Shown piece after piece: positions 26,730 to 36,818 of a DNA stretch of 64,000 nucleotides; within the stretch, counting starts at the first letter, position 1; each line of letters starts with the position of its first letter. The notes under the pieces were generated by a model. That model ran no database searches. It saw only the letters and a program-made list of their open reading frames with translations, and was not told the origin of the DNA. The position numbers and the translations under genes were made by a program. The DNA is from CAYTAU01 sp964442075. GTDB lineage: Bacteria; Bacteroidota; Bacteroidia; Bacteroidales; CAYTAU01. The stretch is from assembly GCA_964442075.1 (NCBI GenBank), contig CAYTWH010000004.1, positions 1-64,000 on the forward strand. The letters are read 5' to 3'.

Positions 26730-27158
26730 TTATTGTTGTTTAAAACCAATCATTAATAATGCAAATCCTGATGTTAAATTTTTAGAATCTAGTTCTGCTT
26801 CAATAATGCAATCTATTGTTGATGTAAATTTGAAATCCCAGTATGGGGAATTGTCATAATCTTTATTTGTAAAAAGAAGATTCCTTTCTTTGTCATATAT
26901 TGAAAACAATAAATTCCCATCAGACATGCCGCTACATGCAATTATCCTATAAGTACTCCCTCCATAAAATGTTGCATGAAACTCAGCTAATTCATCTTCA
27001 TTTAATAATGCTTTATATTGTTGTCCATCAGAAACAAATGGCGGAACAAGATATTTAGTGCACAGAGCAGTAATTTCACCTGCTTGAGCATTGGTGTTTT
27101 TTATTGAAAATAAAAATCCAATTAATACTAATACGCTTATTAAAAATATTTTTTTCAT
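26730..27158 (-). CDS. Small exported protein of unknown function
   Basis: 142 residues with signal peptide (MKKIFLISVLVLIGFLFSIKNTNAQ). The mature part is beta-rich (YRIIACSGMSDGNLLFSIYDKERN, then WDFKFTSTIDCIIEAEL) and resembles the compact beta-sandwich of proteins that sense or bind at the cell envelope. No lipobox or T9SS tail. It lies 14 bp after the lipoprotein gene at 27173, with which it probably forms an operon, and is followed by a terminator before the ABC gene. Confidence 0.75.
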   Translation of the reverse strand: MKKIFLISVLVLIGFLFSIKNTNAQAGEITALCTKYLVPPFVSDGQQYKALLNEDELAEFHATFYGGSTYRIIACSGMSDGNLLFSIYDKERNLLFTNKDYDNSPYWDFKFTSTIDCIIEAELDSKNLTSGFALLMIGFKQQ

Positions 27159-27172
27159 GTTAATAAATATAA

Positions 27173-28090
27173 TTATCCTACAATATTTTTTCTAATAACT
27201 TCAACTTTATCAACTATAGTATGTAACTGCTGATCAGACATAATAAGTTCCGATTTGCTTTTTATAATTGAAATTTTATTTTCCGGATCAACAACAGGCT
27301 CTTCATAGGTGTAATTAATATCAATTCCGTCGAACTCATAAGCTAAATCAATTAAAGCATCAATTAATTCTGTATATTCGTCCGAATTATTATAGTAAGG
27401 AGATAATATCTTTATTAAATTATCAAGAGGGTGTTTTTGTTCTCCAATTCTAATAATGACTTCAGTATCTTTATTGCTTAAAGCTATTTGACACATAATA
27501 TGCAAACTTTCAATCCACCCACCTGCTAAAATTAAAACACCGTCACTTTCACGTCCATTATCTTTTAAATACTCATCAATTTTTCTATAAGAATTTGACA
27601 TAATGAACATTAGAGAGTCTATGTTTGACATATTATTCTCAATGCTTTTCATAGTTTCTTTATCAAATGCATTATCCATATTCAAATCCTGAGAAAGAAT
27701 TTTAATTGTAGAAAAATATTGAATAGCATCAGGAGTTTGTCCATATAAATTTAAATATCCAAGATCAGCACCATAAACACCCAGATTTAATGCTTTTTTA
27801 AAGGTGTTTGTATAGTTACTAGACATATTATAGGGATTCATAATGTCTTTATTGTAACTTATATTTTGATTTTTAATCAAATATGCAATTTGATAAGGCG
27901 AAGGAATACTAAAAAGCGTATTGTTAAATTTAACCAAAGTTATGGATGAAGAATCTATTTGGTTATCTATTTCTATTTCTATTAAATCCTCATCCGTGCC
28001 ATCTGACTTACATCCTCCAATCCAAAGCATAAACACTGCGAATAATAAAGCTAATACTTTACTGTTTTTCAAAAATGATTTAGTTCGCAT
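27173..28090 (-). CDS. Lipoprotein of unknown function
   Basis: 305 residues. Lipobox WIGGC near residue 27 predicts a membrane lipoprotein. The mature part is mainly helical (SNIDSLMFIMSNSYRKIDEYL, ESLHIMCQIALSNKDTEVIIR) and acidic at its start. I recognise no domain. First gene of a probable minus-strand operon with the small secreted protein at 26730; the ABC protein at 23562 may be functionally linked by position. Confidence 0.75.
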   Translation of the reverse strand: MRTKSFLKNSKVLALLFAVFMLWIGGCKSDGTDEDLIEIEIDNQIDSSSITLVKFNNTLFSIPSPYQIAYLIKNQNISYNKDIMNPYNMSSNYTNTFKKALNLGVYGADLGYLNLYGQTPDAIQYFSTIKILSQDLNMDNAFDKETMKSIENNMSNIDSLMFIMSNSYRKIDEYLKDNGRESDGVLILAGGWIESLHIMCQIALSNKDTEVIIRIGEQKHPLDNLIKILSPYYNNSDEYTELIDALIDLAYEFDGIDINYTYEEPVVDPENKISIIKSKSELIMSDQQLHTIVDKVEVIRKNIVG

Positions 28091-28246
28091 AATTAAAAAT
28101 TAAAATTATTTTCAACCTGCAAGTTTAAAAAAAAAAATGAATTCACAAAGCCTTATTACTATTTATTATTGACAATTTTTTTTTAATGCCATTTTTTAAA
28201 ATAATTATAGCCTGCAATTCAAGAAACAAGAGGTTTTATTTATTTT

Positions 28247-30052
28247 TTACCATCCAACTTTTATGATATTTCTTGTTATTAAAATACCTGACAATAATGC
28301 AATAGCAAAATATATTATACATATAATGTAATTCTGAAAAATTAATTCTCCTATTCCAAATAATGTAAAAATAACAAGCAAACATCCCGTAATCCAATTT
28401 ACAAATAAATAACCATAAGCTTTATCGCCTTTAATTTCAGGTAAATTATCCGATATTTTTCTCCATCCCTTACCCCCAGGATGTATTTTTTTGTAAAAAG
28501 ATATTAATTTTTCTGTATCAGTTGGTTTTGTCAGAAATGTAATTGTTATCCAAACAATAGAAGACCATATTACAATAATTAATAAAGTTATCGGGAAATC
28601 TTCACCATATACGTCAAAATTAAAACCATAAATTAAGATTGGAAATATTAAATATGGAGCCAGCATTGCAGAAATTTCTGACCATGCATTTATTCTCCAC
28701 CAAAACCATCTGAATATTAAAACCAATCCTATTCCACTACCGCATGTTAAAACAAATTTCCACGCATCAGTAATTTTGTCGAATTGCGATGTTACAATTA
28801 ATGAAAACAATAAAAGTAAAAAAGTAGTAATCTTAGATATTTTTACATAATATTTTTCACTTGCATTTTTCTTTACAAATGGCTTAAAAAGATCGTTAAT
28901 AATATATGATGTTCCCCAAATAGTTTGAGAGGCAATTGTTGACATAAAAGCGGCAAGAAAAGAAGCAAGAAGTAATCCGAATAATCCTGCCGGCATTAAA
29001 TCTCTAACTACCATTACAAAACCGGCTCCTTTATTATCGGCTGGCAAGTCAGGATAAAGCACTAATGCAACTAGAGCAACTATTATCCATGGCCATGGAC
29101 GAATTGCAAAATGAGCAATTTGAAACCATAAAGTTGCAAAAAGCGAATGTTTTTCATTTTTAGCCGACATCATACGTTGTGCAATATAGCCTCCTCCTCC
29201 AGGTTCTGCTCCCGGATACCAGCTTGCCCACCATTGAACACCGATGTAAGTAACAAAAGCTACTACAGACATTTTCATTGCTCCTCCTAATGTAATGCCA
29301 TCCGAAGTACCAACGCTTGGAACAAAATTAAATACCCATTCCGGCAACTTTTCTTTCAATCCGGCAACTCCATTAATGTCAGGATGTCCTAAAGCAATTA
29401 CTGCAAGAATTATACAACCTGTCATTGCAAGAATAAACTGAAAAGTATCTGTAATTGAAACCCCCCAAATACCAGACAAGGAAGAATAAATTGCTACAAA
29501 AACAATAATTCCGCCAACAGCAATCAGGTGTGAACTAAATTCAAGTCCAAAAAGAGAAAAACTTTCAATGCCAAATACTGTAAATTCAGGAAATATTACT
29601 GTGAGAATTTTTACCATTGCAAGATTTACCCATGCAATTACTATAACATTCATAAATACACCAATATAAACGGCTCTGAAACCTCTCAGGAAATTTGCAG
29701 GTTTTCCCGAGTATCTTATCGCAACAAATTCACAATCTGTCATAATGCCTGCTCTACGCCATAACCTCGCAAAAAAGAAAACGGTAAGCATTCCTCCAAA
29801 CACCATATTCCACCATAACCAGTTACCTGCAATACCATTATCTGCAACAAGCTCTGTTATTGCAAGTGGTGTGTCGGCAGCAAATGTAGTAGCAACCATA
29901 CTTGTTCCTGCAATATACCATGGTAAATTTCGTCCGCTTAAAAAAAAATCGCTTGTGCTTTTACTTGCACGTTTCGACATATATATACTAATTCCCATAC
30001 TTATCAACAAGTATGATCCAATTATAATCCAATCAATTAATGCTAAATTCAT
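28247..30052 (-). CDS. Sodium:solute symporter family protein
   Basis: 601 residues, about 13 membrane helices. Family marks include SDFFLSGRNLPWYIAGTSMVATTFAADTP near the N-terminus and LLASFLAAFMSTIASQTIWGTSYIINDLF in the middle, both typical of the SSS family. Transports a solute with sodium; the substrate cannot be read. 15 bp downstream of the VanX-like peptidase gene and so likely co-transcribed with it, which makes a peptide, D-amino acid or cell-wall fragment a reasonable guess. Confidence 0.9.
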   Translation of the reverse strand: MNLALIDWIIIGSYLLISMGISIYMSKRASKSTSDFFLSGRNLPWYIAGTSMVATTFAADTPLAITELVADNGIAGNWLWWNMVFGGMLTVFFFARLWRRAGIMTDCEFVAIRYSGKPANFLRGFRAVYIGVFMNVIVIAWVNLAMVKILTVIFPEFTVFGIESFSLFGLEFSSHLIAVGGIIVFVAIYSSLSGIWGVSITDTFQFILAMTGCIILAVIALGHPDINGVAGLKEKLPEWVFNFVPSVGTSDGITLGGAMKMSVVAFVTYIGVQWWASWYPGAEPGGGGYIAQRMMSAKNEKHSLFATLWFQIAHFAIRPWPWIIVALVALVLYPDLPADNKGAGFVMVVRDLMPAGLFGLLLASFLAAFMSTIASQTIWGTSYIINDLFKPFVKKNASEKYYVKISKITTFLLLLFSLIVTSQFDKITDAWKFVLTCGSGIGLVLIFRWFWWRINAWSEISAMLAPYLIFPILIYGFNFDVYGEDFPITLLIIVIWSSIVWITITFLTKPTDTEKLISFYKKIHPGGKGWRKISDNLPEIKGDKAYGYLFVNWITGCLLVIFTLFGIGELIFQNYIICIIYFAIALLSGILITRNIIKVGW

Positions 30053-30067
30053 ATTATTAATAAATAA

Positions 30068-31171
30068 CTATTGTGATAATTCCACAGCATCTCTAATTCC
30101 AATTCGTTGATCATTATTAAATCCGGCTACAAAACAATCATTATATCCCATAGCTTTTATTTCATCGCGATATTTATATGCTGATGCAATATCTTTAAAT
30201 TTGCCAGCTGTGTATTTATATAATCCTTGGTGATAATATCTGAAAATTTCCAAGCCTTTAAAAACAGAAGAATTAACATCAATTGGCTTCATGGATGTTT
30301 TTAACTGAACTTTGAAAAATACATTAATATTTTCAAGATCAATTTCTTCAGGTATTTCTGCTATATAATCGGATGTTTTGCTTGGTAAAATATGTGTTTC
30401 AATTGCTGCAAATAACTTTTTTGCTTCTACTTTTGAATATATGCTAAAATGCCACCATTCTGTTGTAATGCTTTTAAATCCTGCACTATCCATTGTGTTT
30501 CTCAATAACAATCTGTTGTTATATTGTATTTCTGAAAGCAAACCCTTTTTTAACATTTGTTCTTCAAGTGCAGGATAAGAAAGCTCTTCAAAACTATCAA
30601 AATCTGTTCCCATATCTAATTCTTTTCCACTGCTGTCAACAATGCTCAAGTCAACAGCCAATCCATAACTATGCATCGAAATGTATTTGGGATTTGCAAG
30701 ATATTTATGTTTTTTATTTTCCTGGATTTTTATTGAATCCCACATTAATTTCTGAATAGTTCTTGGACGAGCGGCATCAAAAACTATAAGATTATATTTT
30801 GGATATTTTTTTTGCAATAATTTTTGTGCATTATGCAATTTTTCGGCAGTTTCTTTTTGAAGATATGCTTTATCAAAATCACCATACATATCAATTCCCA
30901 AAAAGTTGTTTGTTGTTGAATACCTAATATCAATTTTAATTGAAGTATCAAATTTATTAATGTTTACTAAACCTGCTTTTATTAATATTTTTTCAAGGTC
31001 TGCAGTGTCTTTACTTATTTTAAGAGTGTCAACTCCTTTATTTAATTTGGAATTGTTAAGCAATGTGGTATCATTCTTTACAACTTCGTTATCTGAACTG
31101 TTATTATAAAAACAATTTGAAACAAATATTGAAATAATAACAATTATTATTATGTTTGTTTTTTTATACAA
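30068..31171 (-). CDS. VanX/DdpX-like D-Ala-D-Ala dipeptidase lipoprotein with SPOR-like tail
   Basis: About 367 residues from a TTG at 31171 (MYKKTNIIIIVIISIFVSNC, a lipoprotein signal); the frame stays open to a TTG at 31210. The peptidase M15D domain has the zinc ligands of SMHSYGLAVD (H167, D174) and TEWWHF (H241), the catalytic Glu of that motif (E238) and the DAARPR arginine. The last ~85 residues (VFFKVQLKTS, YHQGLYKYTAGKFKDIASAY) look like a SPOR domain, which binds glycan strands at division sites. Likely a periplasmic or outer-membrane enzyme releasing D-Ala from cell-wall dipeptides. In an operon with the symporter at 28247. Confidence 0.85.
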   Translation of the reverse strand: MYKKTNIIIIVIISIFVSNCFYNNSSDNEVVKNDTTLLNNSKLNKGVDTLKISKDTADLEKILIKAGLVNINKFDTSIKIDIRYSTTNNFLGIDMYGDFDKAYLQKETAEKLHNAQKLLQKKYPKYNLIVFDAARPRTIQKLMWDSIKIQENKKHKYLANPKYISMHSYGLAVDLSIVDSSGKELDMGTDFDSFEELSYPALEEQMLKKGLLSEIQYNNRLLLRNTMDSAGFKSITTEWWHFSIYSKVEAKKLFAAIETHILPSKTSDYIAEIPEEIDLENINVFFKVQLKTSMKPIDVNSSVFKGLEIFRYYHQGLYKYTAGKFKDIASAYKYRDEIKAMGYNDCFVAGFNNDQRIGIRDAVELSQ

Positions 31172-31216
31172 AATATTATTTTTTATGTACAACAAAATTA
31201 TATAAAACAAAACTCT

Positions 31217-33367
31217 ATGAAAAAGATATTAATATTATTTATTGGCATTTTAATTAACAATATTCTGTTTATACAGGCACAAGAAAAAGAATTAACAATT
31301 AAAGATGCAGTTATTGGGCAATGGACTAATTTATACCCAGGGTATATTAAACAATTAAAATGGAAAGGTAATGATGGTGCTTACACTTTTGTTGAGGAAG
31401 ATAGAATTTATGAAAGTAATATTTCTACTAAAAATAATAATGAATTAATATTTATAAAAAATTTAAGTACTGTTCTCGAAAAAAATGATTTAGAACCAAT
31501 ATTATATTTCCCTTCTCATAAATGGATAGATAACAATATTCTGTATTTAGAATTAAATAATCATATTGTATATTATAATGTGAATAAAAAAAAGATTGAA
31601 TTTTTGTTTAAATATAGTGAGAAAGCGGAAAATAATGATTTTTGTGCCGAAAGTAAAAAGCTTGCCTATACAATCGACAACAACCTATATCTTGCTCACG
31701 AAAATGGAAAAGCATCGCCAATCTCACAAAATAAGGATAAAGGAATTGTAACAGGACAAACTGTTCACCGAAATGAATTTGGAATAAGCAAAGGTACTTT
31801 TTGGTCGCCAAATGGGAATTATCTTGCATTTTACCGAAAAGATGAAACTATGGTAATTGATTATCCCCTTGTTGATATTACAAAACGTGAAGCAGAAGTT
31901 ACAAATACTAAATACCCCATGGCAGGCATGAAAAGTGAGGAGGTTACACTTGGAATTTATAATATCTCTGATGGAAAAATTATATTTTTAAAAACAGGTG
32001 AACCAAAAGAACAATATCTCACCAATATTGCATGGGGACCTGATGAAAAATATATTTATATAGCTGTTTTAAATCGCGAACAAAATCATTTAAAATTCAA
32101 TAAATATGATGTTTTAACAGGGGAATTAGTTAAAACATTGTTTGAAGAAAAGCACCCAAAATATGTTGAACCTGAGCATCCTGCTTTATTTCTCCCAAAT
32201 AAAAACGATATGTTTATCTGGCAAAGCGAAAGAGATAATTGGGATCATATATACTTATATAATACCAATGGAGAAATGCTAAAACAATTAACCAAGGGTA
32301 ATTGGGTTGTAACAAGTGTTTTAGGTTTTGATAAAACAGGTGAGAATTTATTTTTTATGTCAACTAAAGATAGTCCTATTGAAAATCATGCTTATAAAAT
32401 TAATGTTGAAACAGGGAATATAACAAAATTAACAGATATTGCCGGCACACATAATGTTCGTTTAGGTCCCGGAAAAAATTACCTTATTGATATTTACAGC
32501 AATTTAGAGTCCGCAAAAGAATTTAAAATTATTGATAAAGATGGAAAATCATTAAAAACTCTGTTGAGTTCAAAAAATCCATTGTCAGAATACAAATTGG
32601 GTAATATGACAATAAAGACTATTAAATCTATTGATGGGAAAACGGATTTATATTATAGATTAATAACTCCTCCCAATTTCGATAAAACCAAAAAATATCC
32701 TGCAATAATTTATGTTTATGGAGGGCCTCATGCTCAGCTTATTACAAACTCATGGTTGGGTGGAGCACGGATGTGGCAATATTATATGGCACAAATGGGA
32801 TATGTAATGCTAAGCATTGATAATAGAGGTTCGGCAAACAGAGGATTAGAATTTGAGAATATAATACACCAAAATGTAGGAGTTGCTGAAATGGAAGACC
32901 AAATGAAAGGAGTTGAATTTCTTGAAAACCTTGAATATGTTGATATAAACAAAATTGGAATATATGGTTGGAGTTATGGAGGTTTTATGACTACTTCATT
33001 GATGGTTCATCATAATGATATTTTTAAAGTTGGAGTTGCTGGAGGTCCGGTAATGGATTGGAAATATTATGAAATTATGTATGGGGAACGCTATATGGAT
33101 ACTCCTGATGAAAATCCTGATGGCTACAAAAACTCTTGTTTAACAAATAAAACCGATAAACTGAAAGGTAAGCTATTATTAATCCATGGATATATTGATG
33201 GCACTGTTGTTACCCAACATAGTCTTGATTTTATTAATGAATGTATTAATAATAATGTTCAGGTCGATTACTTTTTATATCCTCGCGAAGAACACAATGT
33301 AGCTTATAAACACAGAATACATCTTATGCAAAAAGTTACAAGCTATTTTGAAGATTATTTAAAATAG
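31217..33367 (+). CDS. Dipeptidyl peptidase IV-type S9 family peptidase
   Basis: 716 residues with signal peptide (MKKILILFIGILINNILFIQAQ). An N-terminal beta-propeller (about 40-470) is followed by an alpha/beta-hydrolase domain with the triad S586 (GWSYGGF), D661 (GYIDGTV) and H693 (EEHNV). RDNWDHIYLY and the GERYMDTP segment fit DPP-IV rather than prolyl oligopeptidase. It removes X-Pro or X-Ala dipeptides from peptide N-termini, probably in the periplasm. Divergent from the VanX-like gene, 45 bp from its start. Confidence 0.93.
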   Translation: MKKILILFIGILINNILFIQAQEKELTIKDAVIGQWTNLYPGYIKQLKWKGNDGAYTFVEEDRIYESNISTKNNNELIFIKNLSTVLEKNDLEPILYFPSHKWIDNNILYLELNNHIVYYNVNKKKIEFLFKYSEKAENNDFCAESKKLAYTIDNNLYLAHENGKASPISQNKDKGIVTGQTVHRNEFGISKGTFWSPNGNYLAFYRKDETMVIDYPLVDITKREAEVTNTKYPMAGMKSEEVTLGIYNISDGKIIFLKTGEPKEQYLTNIAWGPDEKYIYIAVLNREQNHLKFNKYDVLTGELVKTLFEEKHPKYVEPEHPALFLPNKNDMFIWQSERDNWDHIYLYNTNGEMLKQLTKGNWVVTSVLGFDKTGENLFFMSTKDSPIENHAYKINVETGNITKLTDIAGTHNVRLGPGKNYLIDIYSNLESAKEFKIIDKDGKSLKTLLSSKNPLSEYKLGNMTIKTIKSIDGKTDLYYRLITPPNFDKTKKYPAIIYVYGGPHAQLITNSWLGGARMWQYYMAQMGYVMLSIDNRGSANRGLEFENIIHQNVGVAEMEDQMKGVEFLENLEYVDINKIGIYGWSYGGFMTTSLMVHHNDIFKVGVAGGPVMDWKYYEIMYGERYMDTPDENPDGYKNSCLTNKTDKLKGKLLLIHGYIDGTVVTQHSLDFINECINNNVQVDYFLYPREEHNVAYKHRIHLMQKVTSYFEDYLK

Positions 33368-33373
33368 ATTTAT

Positions 33374-33402
33374 AAAAAAAGCCCTGAAACCAGGGCTTTT
33401 TT
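33374..33402. terminator. Bidirectional terminator
   Basis: AAAAAAAGCCCTG/CAGGGCTTTTTT hairpin between the stops of the S9 peptidase (+) and the Usp gene (-). Confidence 0.85.
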
Positions 33403-33425
33403 ATATTTTATACAATACACTTAGT

Positions 33426-34199
33426 TTAATTGAAACCTCCTAAATTGGCTAATTTAGAATTGATACACATTACCGGAACTGTATTATTTTTAATTCCTTT
33501 AATATATTTTTTAAATTTACCAGCCATCATCATAATTATATCAGCATCTATTTCTTCAACAAAATTAAACATTGCATCATGAAATTCAACACCACGTTTT
33601 GCAGTTCTAACACCATATACAATATCTTTTGCATCAAGATTTTTCTTAATGAAAAACATTTGATTTCTCATTTTCTCGTTTTTTACATTGCTGTTGATAA
33701 ACGGTTTAATGATATCAATATTACAATTGTAGTATTTTGCTAAATTAATTATCCAGTTAAGCTGAATTCTGTTCTTTTCATCTTCATCAAAAGGAACAAC
33801 AATATTTTTATATTCATTTCTTTTTGGTGGTATCTTTACAAGGATAAATGGAACTTGTGAGCCCAAAACAACTTTAATTCCTCGTTTGTTTTGAATATCG
33901 TGTATGCCCATAATAACTAATATGGCATTAATCTCTACCGCAATAGAGGAAAGATGTTTGAAAATATTTCCTTTTCTAACAAGAGTTTTTGGCTTTTCAA
34001 TATTGTGTTTTGTAGCTAATTCTTGTACAACATCGTTTAGTTCTGCAGTTTTTCCTTCAATCTGCGAACTTTTTTCAACAACATGAACTAATGTTATATC
34101 AACACTTCCTCTTTTTAAAAGAATGGCATGTAAAATGGCATTTTCGGAAGCAGACGTAAAATCCCATGGAATCATAATTGTTTTTAATGCTTTGTTCAT
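33426..34199 (-). CDS. Universal stress protein, tandem UspA domains
   Basis: 257 residues, two UspA-like alpha/beta domains (about 1-130 and 133-255). The first opens IMIPWDFTSASENAILHAI and the second NIVVPFDEDEKNRIQLNWI. The second domain ends AGKFKKYIKGIKNNTVPVMC, a partial match to the nucleotide-binding loop. Cytoplasmic; role in stress or energy limitation inferred from the family. No partner gene is adjacent. Confidence 0.85.
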   Translation of the reverse strand: MNKALKTIMIPWDFTSASENAILHAILLKRGSVDITLVHVVEKSSQIEGKTAELNDVVQELATKHNIEKPKTLVRKGNIFKHLSSIAVEINAILVIMGIHDIQNKRGIKVVLGSQVPFILVKIPPKRNEYKNIVVPFDEDEKNRIQLNWIINLAKYYNCNIDIIKPFINSNVKNEKMRNQMFFIKKNLDAKDIVYGVRTAKRGVEFHDAMFNFVEEIDADIIMMMAGKFKKYIKGIKNNTVPVMCINSKLANLGGFN

Positions 34200-34546
34200 T
34201 TCGTTATGTTTTAAATTAATTTGTTAAGCCTAATAATTATATACGATTATTTTGTTAAAATATTATACTAATACAGAATTATTTGTAAATTTTATTTACT
34301 ATTCTCTCTACATTAACCTTGCTATATCTTGTATTTTGCAAATCTGTTTAAAAATTAATATATTTATGTTATAATATAAACACCTATTCTTTTGATAAAG
34401 ATACAAAAATAGTATTTTAATTTATATTATAAAATCAATTATTTAAAATATTGTTAATTTATTAAAAACTCACAAAGATTTTGTTAAATCTGAGAATTAA
34501 ATAATTACAACTTTAAGACAATTAGTTTTAAAATATTTCAGTTTTT
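34200..34546. other. AT-rich intergenic region
   Basis: 347 bp between two minus-strand genes. On the minus strand a TATTTTTG box (34411-34404) matches the -7 consensus without a well-spaced -33 box; it could drive the Usp gene with a long leader. No gene or RNA is recognised. Confidence 0.4.
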
Positions 34547-35614
34547 TTATGCTTTTTTTAAGGTAAACGAAAACGCAGAACCTTCATTAAGCTTACTTCT
34601 TACATTTATTGTTTGATTATGTGCTTCAATAATATGTTTTACTATAGCAAGACCAAGTCCCGTTCCTCCTTGTTCTCTGGAACGACTTTGATCTACTCTG
34701 TAAAAGCGCTCAAACAATCTCGGTATTGCATTTTCAGGAATCCCTATTCCGTTATCACTAATTTCGATTAGGAATGAATTATCCATATCAAAAAACTCAA
34801 TTTTAGTTTCGCCGTTTTCTTTTCCATATTTAATGGTATTAACAATTAAATTACTTACCACCTGATATATTTGTTGTTTATCGGCTTTTACTAATATTGT
34901 TTTTTCAGAACTGTTAATAATGCTAAGTGTAATATTCTTTTGCTTAGTTAGCATTTCATGAGTTTCGATAACATCTTCAATCAATTTTACAATATCAAAA
35001 TCTTCATATTTAAGTTCAAGCTCACCCGATTCAAGTTTGGAAATTGCTTCAAGGTCATTAATAATTGAAATAAGTCTTTCAATACTTTTTTCGGCTCTTT
35101 GCAGGTATTTACTATTAATAGTTTTATCATCTAATCCGCCATCTAATAATGTTAGAATATAACCCTGAATATTAAATACCGGAGTTTTAAGTTCATGAGA
35201 AATATTTCCTAAAAATTCTTTTCTGTATTTTTCCGTTTCTTTTAATTTTTTAATTTCCTGTGTTTTATTTTTTACCCAATCTTCTGCTTCTTCTTTAACA
35301 ACAGAAATAATGTCTTTATCTTCAATATTTTCGTTTAATTCACCATTGGGAATATTTGCGTTTTGAATAGTTTTATATATTGGTTTTATTTTTTCAACTA
35401 TAAATTTATTTATTATAGAATACACGGTGATATAAACAATTATAAAAATTGATAAGATTAAAATTATTAAAAACAGCCAAAAGCTACTATCATTAATAAA
35501 AACAGAAAGCCCAAATATTACTCCCGAAACAATTGATGTTAACAGTGAGATATAGATAGAAAGTTGTTTTGGAGAAAATGTTTTCATTATTATTGTTTTA
35601 AAATTATCAAACAA
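34547..35614 (-). CDS. Sensor histidine kinase (PhoR-like), orphan
   Basis: 355 residues. Two N-terminal membrane helices (about 18-40 and 46-68) with almost no periplasmic loop between them, then a coiled linker and the HisKA domain with phospho-accepting H140 in NISHELKTPVFN. The ATPase domain carries the N-box (QVVSNLIVNTIKYGKENG), the G1 box (EISDNGIGIPENAIPRLFERF), and the G2 box (EQGGTGLGLAIV). With almost no sensing loop it may sense the membrane itself or a partner. No response regulator is adjacent. Confidence 0.92.
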   Translation of the reverse strand: MFDNFKTIIMKTFSPKQLSIYISLLTSIVSGVIFGLSVFINDSSFWLFLIILILSIFIIVYITVYSIINKFIVEKIKPIYKTIQNANIPNGELNENIEDKDIISVVKEEAEDWVKNKTQEIKKLKETEKYRKEFLGNISHELKTPVFNIQGYILTLLDGGLDDKTINSKYLQRAEKSIERLISIINDLEAISKLESGELELKYEDFDIVKLIEDVIETHEMLTKQKNITLSIINSSEKTILVKADKQQIYQVVSNLIVNTIKYGKENGETKIEFFDMDNSFLIEISDNGIGIPENAIPRLFERFYRVDQSRSREQGGTGLGLAIVKHIIEAHNQTINVRSKLNEGSAFSFTLKKA

Positions 35615-35662
35615 ATGTATGAAAAAATATATACTTTTGAAAGTCCTAATTTTTAAACGAAT

Positions 35663-36634
35663 ATGAACCGAAAAATATTTATATTATGTGTTGTGTTAAT
35701 AGCACTGCTTAGTCAAACTTCATTTTCACAAACCGGTGTGATAAAAGACAAAGAGGTTAAAAAGCAATATGAAAAAGTTATAAAAAAAGCCAACGAATCG
35801 TTTGATAATGGACAATATACCGTTGCCATTCATTTTTATAAAAAAGCACAGAAAATTGCACCCGAAAAAAAACTTTCTAAATACAGGCTCGAAGATATTA
35901 TTACAATATTTATAGAAAAAGAAATAGCATCAGACAGAACTGATGCAAAAGAACTTATTGAAGAAATTGAAGAAAGAGCACTTAAAATTGAAGCATCATT
36001 ACAAGATGAAAATAAAGATGATTTGGAAATGCTTTTAGCTGAACTCGATAAAGATATTAAAGCAAAGCCGCCTGTTGATAACAGACCTGAAGAGTGGAAA
36101 CGCCTTGAGTTGGACGTAAGAAATGAAATGAACAGGGAAAACGGGAAACCTGAAATTATAGAAAAAGAAATAGTTGAAGAAAAACCAAAAAAAGATATTG
36201 ATCCGGTACTTATTGTTGAGGAAAAGCCTGAAGAAATAATTGCCGAAATTGAAAGCATTAAACCTATTGAGAAAGAAGCAGAAGCAACAATTCCGAAGGA
36301 TACAATAACAAAACTTAAAAAAGAATTACCCTTAATTAAGCCTGTTCCAAAAAAAGATATAAAACCAAAGAGAAAAGCTTATGCAAAACTTGTGGTAGAA
36401 AAAAGAGTGCGTGACAAAGAATTAAAAGAAAAATATAAAGATGGCAAAACAGTAGAAGTAATTGAAGCAAAGTCAAAAACAACTACCAGAACAATAATTA
36501 AAAAAGACGGAAAAGTAAACGTTTATTTGAAAGTTAAACATAACTGGGGTGGAGAATATTATTTTATCGACAACTCTCCTGTTAAAGTACAGAGCATTAC
36601 TAAACACTATTACGAAACAAAGGTTAATTATTAA
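35663..36634 (+). CDS. Exported TPR-like protein
   Basis: 323 residues with signal peptide (MNRKIFILCVVLIALLSQTSFSQ). A tetratricopeptide-like helical pair (about 30-70: KKANESFDNGQYTVAIHFYKKAQKIAPEK) is followed by a long acidic, lysine-rich, probably disordered linker (about 140-240) and a C-terminal beta part (KVNVYLKVKHNWGGEYYFIDN) that may bind a partner. Function unknown; the layout suits a periplasmic scaffold. Divergent from the histidine kinase gene; a TACTTTTG -7 box lies at 35632-35639. Confidence 0.75.
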   Translation: MNRKIFILCVVLIALLSQTSFSQTGVIKDKEVKKQYEKVIKKANESFDNGQYTVAIHFYKKAQKIAPEKKLSKYRLEDIITIFIEKEIASDRTDAKELIEEIEERALKIEASLQDENKDDLEMLLAELDKDIKAKPPVDNRPEEWKRLELDVRNEMNRENGKPEIIEKEIVEEKPKKDIDPVLIVEEKPEEIIAEIESIKPIEKEAEATIPKDTITKLKKELPLIKPVPKKDIKPKRKAYAKLVVEKRVRDKELKEKYKDGKTVEVIEAKSKTTTRTIIKKDGKVNVYLKVKHNWGGEYYFIDNSPVKVQSITKHYYETKVNY

Positions 36635-36699
36635 TTAAGGAATTGGTGAAATATTAGTGATTGAATGATTATTTTGAAAAAACAAACAAAAAACCCAAG

Positions 36700-36796
36700 G
36701 TCATTGCGAGAAGCAAAACGACAAAGCAATCTTCATATAATAAACATACCGCACTTCCCTATGTTTCGGGACAGGCTATTCCTCGTTCGCAATGAC
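36700..36796. repeat. Dispersed palindromic element (GTCATTGCGA ends)
   Basis: 97 bp with inverted ends GTCATTGCGA at 36700 and TCGCAATGAC at 36796. This end sequence resembles a dispersed palindrome family seen across Bacteroidota genomes. It fills most of the gap between the genes at 35663 and 36819. Confidence 0.6.
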
Positions 36797-36818
36797 GGAT
36801 TAATTTAATCACAAACAC

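Noticed and set aside
35836..36258. Ser/Ile-rich minus-strand frame in the TPR-like gene
   Set aside because: Composition is that of a reverse reading of a Glu/Lys-rich gene; no start context or domain.
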